Position numbers and translations under genes: made by a program | The notes under the pieces: model-generated | Seen by the model: the letters and a program-made list of their open reading frames with translations, nothing else | Databases searched by the model: none | What the model was told of the DNA's origin: nothing | Assembly: GCA_016720635.1 (NCBI GenBank) | Contig: JADKKF010000013.1 | Span: 86,984 to 150,983 of the forward strand | Length of the DNA stretch: 64,000 bases | Origin: Saprospiraceae bacterium | GTDB lineage: Bacteria; Bacteroidota; Bacteroidia; Chitinophagales; Saprospiraceae | Reading direction: 5' to 3' | In this document: positions 56,452-64,000 of the stretch, in pieces | How positions within the stretch are numbered: the stretch's first letter is position 1 | How the letters are laid out: every line of letters starts with the position of its first letter

Positions 56452-57000
56452 ATGAAAAGAAGAAAATTTATTGCAACAACGGCAATTTCAACTCTAGCTA
56501 TGACATTTGGACAAAATCTATCCGCCAAAGAATCTAGGACGAACAAAGGCTTCGTAGTCAAAGCATCTGAAAGTCGATTTGGTGAAAAAACATTGCTATT
56601 TGGTAACAGCCCCAATGACATTAAAGTCTCACAAAAGGACACCAACGGCAAGCTTTCAATATTTGAATACATAGGCAATATCAAAGGTGGACCAGCATTG
56701 CACATTCATCCATATCAAGATGAAGTATTTTTCATTGTGCAGGAGAATATCTCTTTCAAGTGGGCGAAGAAAAGCATAATTTGAAAGCAGGTGACACGAT
56801 CTTCTTGCCCAGGGGAGTACCTCACGCTTTTGCACAACTTACTGAAACTGGGAAAATGTTTTTTCTATTTCAACCATCGGGAAAAATGGAAGATTTTTTC
56901 AGATTGATTGGTGATCCGACATTTAAGCCTACGCCAGAAGAGGGAGCAAATATCGCTCGAGCACGGCATGAAAGTTGTTGGACCTCCGTTACAATTTTGA
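56452..57000 (+). pseudogene. Exported cupin protein with Tat-like signal, two frameshifts
   Basis: MKRRKFIATTAISTLAMTFG looks like a Tat signal, with RR and a hydrophobic stretch. The cupin metal ligands are ALHIHPYQDEVFF (HxH, E) and RGVPHAFAQL. The frame breaks at the GG 56742-56743: one more G gives VQGEYLFQVGEEKHNL. A second break near 56955 would let the end read EHGMKVVGPPLQF before the stop at 56998-57000. About 182 residues restored. Quercetinase-like cupins of this kind have unknown substrates. Confidence 0.72.
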
Positions 57001-57090
57001 TATTTCAGGCGAGAGAAGGGAGTGTGTGTAAGTAGAAAAGACAGACCTTCAACGATTGTGTAAGTACTAGATAATTGGATATAGAAATTC

Positions 57091-57190
57091 GGGCGTCCCC
57101 GCCTCTATGAGGCGGTCAGGTCGTCCGTGGGTTCCGTCTCGCCCTGTCCAATGGACTAGGCGAGACCAAGCCACTACCACCCTTGACGCA
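57091..57190. repeat. Palindrome-rich interspersed element, copy B
   Basis: Starts GGGCGTCCCC and ends CTACCACCCTTGACGCA, the same ends as copy A. Hairpin 1 is CCGCCTC (57099-57105) / GAGGCGG (57109-57115). Hairpin 2 is GTCTCGCC (57136-57143) / GGCGAGAC (57159-57166). Between them CAGGTCG.. and CCGTC match copy A. The stems differ in sequence from copy A but keep pairing, which indicates selection on structure. Confidence 0.7.
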
Positions 57191-57278
57191 TTGCCAAGGT
57201 AAAAGCTTTCATTTTGGATGAGATGGTGGATTTAAGGTCCGCAGACTGAAATTTTAAAGCAATCCGACAACCTGCTTA

Positions 57279-57570
57279 ATGTGAATTTATAAATTAAGTT
57301 AATTCTGCAAAGGAAGGTTTGATAAGGATTCATCAATATGGTGTTAAAAAATTTGGTATCAGACAAGCTGACAAGTACTTTAATTCATTCTTTGAATATT
57401 TTGAGATTATTTCGATGCGACCAATCTCCGTCGAAGCTGTTGATTTTATAAGGCCAGACTATCGTCGCTGTGTTTGTGGTTAGGAAAGTATTTGTTTCAG
57501 AATTTTTGAGGACAAAGTCGAAATTATGGCAATTATTGGGAGTCAAAATATAAGTCAATTGCAGAAATAA
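57279..57570 (+). pseudogene. ParE family toxin, degraded (in-frame stop)
   Basis: The frame reads KEGLIRIHQYGVKKFGIRQ, ADKYFNSFFEYFEIIS, PISVEAVDFIRPDYRRCVCG, then TAG at 57481-57483, then ESICFRIFEDKVEIMAIIG. This is the RelE/ParE fold of type II toxins. The start region ATG..YKLS is in another frame. No antitoxin (ParD-like) gene was found upstream, where copy B of the palindromic element lies. The toxin is most likely inactive. Confidence 0.68.
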
Positions 57571-57580
57571 AATAAATTCT

Positions 57581-57730
57581 GATAAACTTGATTTATTAGT
57601 AAATTTATTTTATATTTGTTTTAATATGCTCTATTAAAAACCTGTTAAAATGACTAAACCGACAACTGCTAGATTCATCAAACAAGTTTATTCCCCTTTG
57701 GAGTGCGCGAGTAGTGGATATTTTTTAGTA
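57581..57730 (+). repeat. Promoter-leader cassette, copy 1
   Basis: The promoter is CTTG (57587-57590), 20 bases, TATATTTG (57611-57618). The conserved leader follows, with CCTGTTAAAATGACTAAACC and a small ORF beginning at 57650. Relatives lie at 59384 and 62832. Transcription should start near 57625, giving a ~147-base leader before the ATG at 57772. Divergent from copies 2 and 3 at scattered positions, so it is older or under different selection. Confidence 0.65.
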
Positions 57731-57775
57731 AATACATTGATAATTAACCTTCACTCAAAAAATCAAAAAGTATGA
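57650..57775 (+). CDS. Small ORF of the cassette (41 residues), possible leader peptide
   Basis: The ORF reads MTKPTTARFIKQVYSPLECA and continues to a TGA at 57773-57775 that overlaps the ATG of the next gene by 4 bp (ATGA). A similar ORF of 25 residues starts at 59454 (MTKPINLKFIKRIVFS..., ending SSYY), and a truncated one of 8 residues at 62900. The 4-bp overlap suggests translational coupling. No homology is known to me. Confidence 0.4.
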   Translation: MTKPTTARFIKQVYSPLECASSGYFLVNTLIINLHSKNQKV

Positions 57776-58656
57776 ATAATTCAATTAAATTTTTTACCCT
57801 CATCTTATTGGTTTATTTTCTGAATTTATCGATAACGCTTTCGCAAAAAACAATCGACGAAAATAAAGTTTGGACGATTCGGTCTGGCGATTTTACTCCG
57901 AATTATCATACATTCGCCTTGAAATTTTCGGGTGATACTCTGATCGATAATATTTCATACAAAAAATTGATGCATACGTTCGATTCTTCCTTAGTCAATG
58001 ACTGGCATCGATCAAATATTTTCATGAGAGAGGATTCTCTGCACAGAGTTTATAAATATACACCATTAAATGAAGTTTTAATTTATGATTTCTCACTGCA
58101 ATTGGGCGACACTTTTGCAGTTACCGATCATATTATTCCGAACTCGTGTTTTTTAGTTGTCAAAAGAGTTGATTCAGTTGTAATGAATAATGGCGAATTA
58201 AGGAAACGAATTTCTTTTTTAAGATCCAATGATCCCAATCCTAGTCAAGTTTGGGGTGATATTCACTGGATACAAGGGATAGGTACCCTTTCCAATTTGT
58301 TTGAGAATTATTGGGATTGTTATGCGGACAATCAGTACGATTTACTTTGTTATATTGAAAATGATATGCATTTATACTCTCCGAGAGTTTTTAGTCCATG
58401 TTTTGTCACGCCAACCGCTGAAGTTCGGAACAAGGGGATTGAAATCTATCCAAACCCATCTTCTGGGATATTTCATATTGAATCTGAATCCCAAATCGAA
58501 AGTATTTTCATTATTGATTTTACAGGAAAAGAAATGCGAATCGAACCACAAAACAATGAAATCAACTTGGATAAATGGCAAAATGGAATATTTCTTTTAA
58601 GAATACGATTTGCTAACAATGAAGAAATTAGGAAACGAATAATAAAAATGGAATAA
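57772..58656 (+). CDS. Secreted protein with T9SS type A sorting domain
   Basis: 294 residues. The signal peptide is MNNSIKFFTLILLVYFLNLS. An unrecognised central region of about 200 residues follows (VWGDIHWIQGIGTLSN). The sorting domain is GIEIYPNPSSGIFHIES to the end (RKRIIKME). It should leave the cell by T9SS. The promoter is the cassette copy 1. Confidence 0.75.
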   Translation: MNNSIKFFTLILLVYFLNLSITLSQKTIDENKVWTIRSGDFTPNYHTFALKFSGDTLIDNISYKKLMHTFDSSLVNDWHRSNIFMREDSLHRVYKYTPLNEVLIYDFSLQLGDTFAVTDHIIPNSCFLVVKRVDSVVMNNGELRKRISFLRSNDPNPSQVWGDIHWIQGIGTLSNLFENYWDCYADNQYDLLCYIENDMHLYSPRVFSPCFVTPTAEVRNKGIEIYPNPSSGIFHIESESQIESIFIIDFTGKEMRIEPQNNEINLDKWQNGIFLLRIRFANNEEIRKRIIKME

Positions 58657-58773
58657 TACAGTGAACAAAAATAGAAAGACGGACAATCCAGTGAATTGGC
58701 GAAATGGTTGGCGCGAAGCCTTCTCCAGCAAGGGTCTTGGGCTATTATTTATTTCTCTTAAAAATTAAAAATC

Positions 58774-59226
58774 ATGAAGACAATCATTTTAACTTTGATT
58801 TCGATTTGTATGTTTCTGTCTCGCAAGAAAAGCGATGACGGATTTAAATCGCAGAATATTACGCCTATTTTAGTGTACGACGGAGGGTTTTCGAGTTTTG
58901 TTTATAACCCAACTCAACACGGCATCATAATTACAACTCAATCTGATTGGGATTCTTTTAGAAATAATTATTGGACATATGGCAAACAAATAAGTGAAGC
59001 AAATGCAATCAATTTTGATTCGGAAATGCTTCTTTTAGCCTTTGATAAACCAAGAACAACAACAACAGGCACATTAAAAGTTAGTTTTGAAAGTATTATT
59101 GAAAACCAAGAAAACATTGCCGTTCATATAAAATACTCAGGTGAACCAGGATTTGGTCAATCGCCTTCAAGAATTTGTAATATTGTAAAAATACCAAAAT
59201 CAAATAAACCTATAGTATTCCATTAA
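58774..59226 (+). CDS. Exported PrcB_C-like small protein
   Basis: 150 residues with a weak N-terminal signal (MKTIILTLISICMFLS). The body has GIIITTQSDWDSFRNNYW, INFDSEMLLLAFDKPR and NIAVHIKYSGEPGFGQSP, resembling the PrcB_C-type domain (DUF4350-like families exist as alternatives). A cysteine for lipid anchoring is not clear. Function unknown. It lies 117 bp after the sorting-domain gene. Confidence 0.45.
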   Translation: MKTIILTLISICMFLSRKKSDDGFKSQNITPILVYDGGFSSFVYNPTQHGIIITTQSDWDSFRNNYWTYGKQISEANAINFDSEMLLLAFDKPRTTTTGTLKVSFESIIENQENIAVHIKYSGEPGFGQSPSRICNIVKIPKSNKPIVFH

Positions 59227-59383
59227 TTGCATTGGGCAATAGAGAGGATATTAAAATATCGGAAAATTAGAATTGAAACAGCTGTAAGTTTGTAATTTAA
59301 ATCGACATATGGTATATATATAATTCTGTCCACAACATTTATACCAAAATTAAATTTTGAATTCTTTTCACTAAAATAATGTT
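59227..59383. other. Intergenic stretch before cassette copy 2
   Basis: No ORF, hairpin or other signal that I can support. Confidence 0.4.
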
Positions 59384-59531
59384 GGATAAAATTGATTTTT
59401 AAGCGAATATATTTTATATTTGTTTCAAGATGCTATTATGAAAACCTGTAAAAATGACTAAACCGATAAATCTTAAATTCATAAAGCGCATTGTGTTCTC
59501 TTTGGAGTACACGAGTAGCAGTTATTATTAA
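59384..59531 (+). repeat. Promoter-leader cassette, copy 2, with 25-residue ORF
   Basis: The core 59384-59478 is nearly identical to copy 3. The promoter is ATTG (59391-59394), 20 bases, TATATTTG (59415-59422). The leader has the ORF at 59454-59531 (MTKPINLKFIKRIVFS..., stop TAA). The mRNA leader before the ATG at 59703 would be ~270 bases. No other gene in 59532-59702. Confidence 0.7.
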
Positions 59532-59702
59532 GTTGTCAGTGTTTGAAGGCGAAAAACTAAGCTTGACAGTAAAAGAAATGACGTTAAGTGGAATTCAAAA
59601 TCAAGCAAAGGCGACGGAGTTGCAATCTTGGATTCATCCCTGATCAAAAGGATGAATTAGAAGTTCGAGAAAAATTACTCTAACAATTAAAATAATCAAT
59701 CA

Positions 59703-61258
59703 ATGAGAAATTCTAAAATTGCTTTACTTTTTTTTATTCTTTGGATTGTCAATACAATCAATTTTGGCGTGTTATAAAGGCTGTGTAGTTGACAAATGTT
59801 CTGGTCAACCATTAGTAGGGTACCCAATTACTTATACTGAGCCATATACGCCAGGTGGACCATTTGGAGGAACCACAACTTTTTACACGGATGAAAAGGG
59901 TTGCTTTAGCATCAATAGCGTTTCAAAAAGTCATATTAATATAGGTGGAAAATTGTTTTCTTATAATGGTGTAAACTGTACAGAACTGGGCAATGTGGGG
60001 GCCTATGGAGTTGCTGGAAGTCTTGGTGTGCTTAACGGCGGTGTTTTTACACCTTTTTTGGCAAGGTGACCCTTCGGATATACGAGTTAATAATTCACAA
60101 GTCTATGCTTGTAATACAGGAATTGATTATACGCACCCAAATACGCTAATTTTCAGTTATATGGCGCCTAATATAGATCATTCGAGGTACTGTATGAAAA
60201 TCAAAGTATATCAGGTTAATAAACAATCTGATACATTGCTGTTTGAAACCGGTTGGAATTATTTTTGGATCGAAACTCTTCAAATCATGCCAATTCTGCA
60301 ACCTTACTTCTTAAGAAATACCCAAAAGGAAAGTACAGATTTGGTGTTCAAATAAAATGCTGTGATGCAATGTTCGAAGAAGAGTCTAACCAAGAGAATA
60401 TTTTTGGAGGTACATTTATTTGGAATCCACCTATACAGGCAGGGGATGTAGAATTTCAATGGTACGGATCTCCCATCACAGAGACCGTAAATATGGATGG
60501 TATAAAGAATGGCTATCACCCAAACAACGGAACAATTTGGCAATTGGGAGCCGCATCTGCGGGCGTACGTTGGGTCAATAACTATACTGGAAGTGCGGCT
60601 TTAAATAAAATTACCTATACTTTAGAGCGAGATATAAAATGAAGGAAACTCCAATTAAAACAATTAAAACAGAAACCTTTTTTTCCAGTCTCTGGACGGC
60701 AGGTTGATCATTTAATTTTCGGCGATTTTCCAATCAATTATTTTATTATGGGTGGTCCTATGATCAATATAGGTAATGGTAATATTCCGAACATATTTCC
60801 AATAAGGTACCATTATGAGGATTGCTTTATATTTACCGTGCAAGTATGGGGCTCACCAAGCTGCCCTCCAAGAATAGCATCTGGAAAATTCAAAATTTAC
60901 GATGGTGATGCTTCGGCTAGGGTCATACGTGTTGGAGGGACTGAATCGAATGTAAATCTAGAAGTAGTTGGCGAAAATGCAGAAAATGCAAACGAGGGGA
61001 TAGAAATGAATAAATTTAAATCCGAAAAGAATGGTGCCAGCTTGTATCCCAACCCTACTAAAGGAATTTTATACCTTGATCGATCAAATGAAGCTTTCAC
61101 CTACGTCCATTCAATTGTTCGATCAAAACGGCCGCAAAATGGATACAAAGTTCGAGGACAATCATTTAGACATCAGCCATTTTCCATCTGGAATATATTT
61201 CTTGCATAGTATGCACCCAACTATGGGTAATAAAGTAGAAAAGATAGTGAAAATGTAA
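59703..61258 (+). pseudogene. Secreted protein with T9SS type A sorting domain, multiple frameshifts
   Basis: The start ATG at 59703 gives MRNSKIALLFF; the signal peptide continues in another frame as FGLSIQSILA, so a base is missing in the poly-T at 59727-59736. Further breaks lie at 60054-60060 (TPF/WQGDPSD), at the T-run near 60263 (FETGWNYF/LDRNSSNHANSA), and in 60640-60740. Near 61105 the sorting domain is split between LYPNPTKGILYL and IQLFDQNGRKM, ending SGIYFLHS. Read together it is one protein of ~515 residues, with a carboxypeptidase-regulatory-like start (CVVDKCSGQPLVGYPI). An overlap ATGA at 60639 leaves open a second gene. Confidence 0.6.
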
Positions 61259-61271
61259 TATTTTATTTTAT

Positions 61272-61313
61272 AAAAGTCAGATCAATCGAACAATGCTTGG
61301 TCTGACTTTTTTT
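61272..61313. terminator. Rho-independent terminator
   Basis: A stem AAAAGTCAGA (61272-61281) pairs with TCTGACTTTT (61301-61310), a 19-base loop between, followed by TTT. It lies 14 bp after the T9SS type A pseudogene's stop and 23 bp before the next gene, so it separates the two. Confidence 0.75.
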
Positions 61314-61335
61314 AATTAACAAAAATAGTTGAAAG

Positions 61336-62753
61336 ATGAAAATTTATGCGACTTTTCTATTCAGCTTACTGCTTAGTTCAAATATTTTTTGTCAAAATTT
61401 GGTTATTAACCCTAGCTTTGAGGAATACTATATCTGTCCATTAGAAAGAACAGCTCATTCGCTCAATGGGTATGTCAAAAATTGGTTTTCCACAAGAGAA
61501 CGAGTAGGGAGATATGCAAATTTAGATTGCAATCCCATGTTAACTTATATAGACAATGTGCCACTCGATTCTATCAAACCTTACGATAAAAAAGGTATTA
61601 TTACAATTCAACCAAATAAACTAGGACCTTATCTAGCACCCAAATTTGAAAATTCTAGGTATATTGGATCACGGCTCTTAGAGCCGCTACAAAAGGACAG
61701 TACCTACAAGGTCTCCTATTTTATCCATAGCAATAAACACCATGTAATTTCAGACCATTTTGGATGCGTTTTGGTGCGAGACACGAGTGACCTCCAATAT
61801 ACTACGTTGGGCGATACTTTGAGAATGGTACTTAGGGATGATTTTATAGGATGGAGGGATACTTTCTATCCTTGACACGCTACCACAAAATCGAAGGCTG
61901 TTATAAAGCCAAAGGCGGTGAAGAATTTATTGTTTCGGAGCATTTCTTCCACCCGATCAGGTACATTGGCACCCAACCCATATAGCATACCTTTCAAACA
62001 GTGTTTATGATGTGCTTGTCGATATGGTAAGCGTCACCAAAACCACCCAACAAAGAGAGTCAGATCAAATGACTTCTGTATGCGATGGCGAAATATACAA
62101 ACTACCTGCGCCTCGAGACCCCAATACCATCATCATTGATTCCGTTGGAAATCTGGCGTCGCAAGTAAAAGTCGATTGGCCCAATCATTATAGCTTTTAT
62201 TATGAGGATGCCTGCTTCAGTCGGTTAGGCAAGATTGAAATCCAACCCAGAATATGTATCCCCAAATAGACAAAAAATTACGATATGCAATAATGAAAAT
62301 ATTTCATTGGATTTGCTCATCGACCCAGAATACAAAATAATCGATTCAGACGAGAATACAATCACTGCATTCAAAAGCTCAGATAAAGGCATATTTTCCT
62401 TCAAAACCATTCATCCAAAATATGGTGATTTTGGCAATATTACCGTTGAGGTTGTCGAGTGTGAAAATTGCAGTATTTATATTCCAAATATTATAAACGC
62501 ACAATCTGAAGTAGGAAATGATAGGTGGGGAATCAAAACGTCGTGTGCGATGGAAGACTTCGAAGTGTCAGTTTTCGACCGATGGGGAAATCTGATGTAT
62601 AAAAACGATAACCCCTCAGAATCTTGGGATGGAAGGAGAAATGGAAAAATGTGCGAAGCAGGAGTATATGCTTACGCCATAAAGTACAAATTTCGACACC
62701 CTGTGATTCCACAAAAACTGTATAAGTTTGGAGATCTAACCATCATAAAATAA
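61336..62753 (+). pseudogene. Secreted protein with gliding-associated (type B) C-terminal domain, frameshifted
   Basis: The start MKIYATFLFSLLLSSNIFCQ is a signal peptide, followed by NLVINPSFEEYYICP, a jelly-roll start seen in T9SS type B proteins. The frame breaks near 61875 and again near 62240. Reading on gives RLGKIEIQP, PEYVSPNRQKITICNNEN and the type B CTD (CSIYIPNIINAQSEVGNDRW, SVFDRWGNLMY, GVYAYAIKYKF). About 470 residues if repaired. No clear promoter; the terminator stands just upstream. Confidence 0.7.
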
Positions 62754-62831
62754 AATCAATCGGATGGTTACAGCGACTAATGCTTCATTTTGTTCAAATA
62801 ATCAAGGTAAAAATGTATTGTAAATAAATAG

Positions 62832-62924
62832 GGATAAAATTGATTTTTAGCGAATATATTTTATATTTGTTTCAAGATGCTATTAAGAAAACCTGTAAAA
62901 TGACTAAACCGATAAATCTTAAAT
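62832..62924 (+). repeat. Promoter-leader cassette, copy 3 (truncated ORF)
   Basis: The promoter is ATTG (62839-62842), 19 bases, TATATTTG (62862-62869). The leader ends with a short ORF ATG at 62900 (MTKPINLK, stop TGA). Only about 43 bases more separate it from the ATG at 62967. Very close match to copy 2. Confidence 0.7.
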
Positions 62925-62966
62925 GACAGCAAATACCTTAATAAAAACTTATAAAACTTTGATATT

Positions 62967-63473
62967 ATGCATATTATCCAAAAAATCACTGTAGCATTCC
63001 TACTTGCTTTTGCAATTTTTTCATGTTGTAAAAGCAAAGGCGACGAAGATCCGAATGTAAAGCAATGCACTACATGTGGCCCTACTGAGAAGTGCATTAA
63101 TGGAATATGTACTCATGTGCCTGGGTATATATTAATTGGGAATCAAGGTATTCAAACAGCTGAACTGTTTTTAGGTATTATTCCAAATCATTATTGTGTG
63201 GATTCATTTGTAGTGGGACGAGATAAGCTAAATAAATTTTACTTGATTACAAATGGAAGGTTTACTAAACCTCTTTTTCCTCCAGATAGTTTGGCAAATG
63301 GAGAGTATCTCACAGGAGCTATTGAGATATGTGAAGATGCCCAAGGAAATGCTTTAGGGGTTAGCTGTAATTTTTGGCCTTTTAGAGATAGCATCCAAGT
63401 AAAGTTAAAATTTTTCAATGACATCTCTCCAGGATTTGTGGATAGCATGAGGTTTACATGTTTTAGGCTATAG
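62967..63473 (+). CDS. Unrecognised Cys-rich lipoprotein
   Basis: 168 residues. The lipobox ends at C20 (LLAFAIFSC). A Cys-rich segment follows (QCTTCGPTEKCINGICTHVPG), then an unrecognised domain rich in Ile, Phe and Asn ending SMRFTCFRL. No family known to me. It is driven by cassette copy 3. Anchored in the outer or inner membrane, function unknown. Confidence 0.6.
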   Translation: MHIIQKITVAFLLAFAIFSCCKSKGDEDPNVKQCTTCGPTEKCINGICTHVPGYILIGNQGIQTAELFLGIIPNHYCVDSFVVGRDKLNKFYLITNGRFTKPLFPPDSLANGEYLTGAIEICEDAQGNALGVSCNFWPFRDSIQVKLKFFNDISPGFVDSMRFTCFRL

Positions 63474-64000
63474 CATACGTAGATTGTCAAAAAAAATAAT
63501 ACGTATAGTTATTGATAATCAACGTAAAACAAATTTTATATCAGAGGATACAACCATGTAAAACGACAAAAATGAAATTACCAAAAGAGAACGAGGGAAT
63601 TTAGTACTTCATTCAACAATGCATACAGCGGACATCCCGATAAAGGTCGGGATGTCGTGTATGCCCAATATTGTAAATGAATGGAAGCAAAAACGAATCT
63701 TTACCGATCCATTTCACCCGCCAAAATCCTTTGAGTATTATGTGGCAGCAGTTGTTCGGTACATAGGTGCCAAATTAAAACCCACCTTGAACAGCGTCGC
63801 CAATCCAAAATATCTCGAACCGATTTTGATTAATTTTTGGTAAATGGACATATGGATTAGTTTAAGGTAATACTTTTAGTGTTCATGGGCTTCACCAGAA
63901 TTGGTCATTTTTGCATTGATAAAATGCCCCTTTGGTCACTATTTTTTGTGTTTTGAGCAAGTCATTCCAAAAGCGTAATTCCAGTATATCCCAGACTCGA
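63474..64000. other. Right-end region; inverted repeat and a doubtful ORF
   Basis: GACATCCCGA (63631-63640) and TCGGGATGTC (63647-63656) form a perfect 10-bp hairpin of a type common in Bacteroidota intergenic DNA. A 74-residue frame at 63619-63843 reads through this hairpin, so its N-terminus is unlikely to be genuine; its end (KPTLNSVANPKYLEP) matches nothing I know. Nothing supportable otherwise. Confidence 0.45.

Noticed and set aside
57581..57730. Cassette copy 1 as the end of a transposon or a group II intron.
   Set aside because: No transposase, target-site duplication or terminal inverted repeat was seen; the conserved part is a promoter and leader.
1..64000. CRISPR arrays, tRNA or rRNA genes, complete IS elements.
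   Set aside because: No regularly spaced direct repeats, no cloverleaf-like or rRNA segments, and no transposase motifs were recognised by eye; a search program would be needed to be certain.
63841..64000. A coding frame on the minus strand at the right edge.
   Set aside because: Frames are broken by stops and no motif is seen.

Overview
The window reads as chromosomal DNA of a Bacteroidota bacterium, probably from the Saprospiria or a relative. This rests on AT-rich sequence, several exported proteins with type IX secretion (T9SS) C-terminal sorting domains of both the type A ('YPNP') and gliding-associated type B kinds, SprB repeats, a PorE-like protein, and promoters of the Bacteroidota form TTTG-N18/20-TAnnTTTG. 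No rRNA, tRNA, CRISPR array, integrase or transposase was recognised. The species assignment is inference.

Layout. 1-8.1 kb (minus): a surface-glycan operon with two GT2 glycosyltransferases, an alpha-1,2-fucosyltransferase-like GT11 enzyme, FkbM and DUF268 methyltransferase-like proteins, a DUF2304 membrane partner, an LPG-synthase-type membrane protein, a large polytopic membrane protein and a likely 2OG-Fe(II) oxygenase. 8.2-9.9 kb: a T9SS surface protein. 9.9-13.2 kb (minus): overlapping genes for guanine deaminase, ADP-glucose pyrophosphorylase, a frameshifted DUF1415 protein and a LuxC-like acyl-CoA reductase. 13.3-15.7 kb: an ExbB-ExbD-TonB operon. 15.7-32.4 kb: a methyltransferase, DoxX, a secreted subtilase, a PorE-like protein, an LTA-synthase-like enzyme, a short asparaginase, a CBS protein, a YegP-like protein, Cmk, a SprB-repeat adhesin and a LysM/DPBB protein. 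32.6-39.2 kb (minus): a TetR-TolC-adaptor-RND efflux operon with a candidate operator. 39.4-47.6 kb: housekeeping metabolism (CoaD, PruA, CtlX-like, pseudouridine synthase, GT2, RibF, NDH-2). 48-51.4 kb: small stress and redox genes (a cupin fusion, a tandem MliC lipoprotein, FMN reductase, a 4Fe-4S protein, OsmC, GNAT).

From about 50.3 kb onward the character changes. At least nine genes carry frameshifts or stops: OsmC, a beta-barrel, pirin, a YhcG/DUF1016 nuclease, an AraC regulator, a cupin, a ParE toxin and two T9SS proteins. Many of the shifts are one base missing from a homopolymer. Either this accessory segment is decaying or the consensus has residual indels. In the left 50 kb only DUF1415 shows the same defect.

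The most unusual structure is a promoter-leader cassette of about 95-150 bp, present three times (57.6, 59.4 and 62.8 kb). Each copy lies upstream of a gene or gene remnant for an exported protein. Each carries the same -33/-7 promoter and the beginning of a small ORF starting MTKP. Two palindrome-rich elements with shared ends (32.45 and 57.09 kb) and one nested cruciform repeat (52.6 kb) are further structured non-coding DNA.
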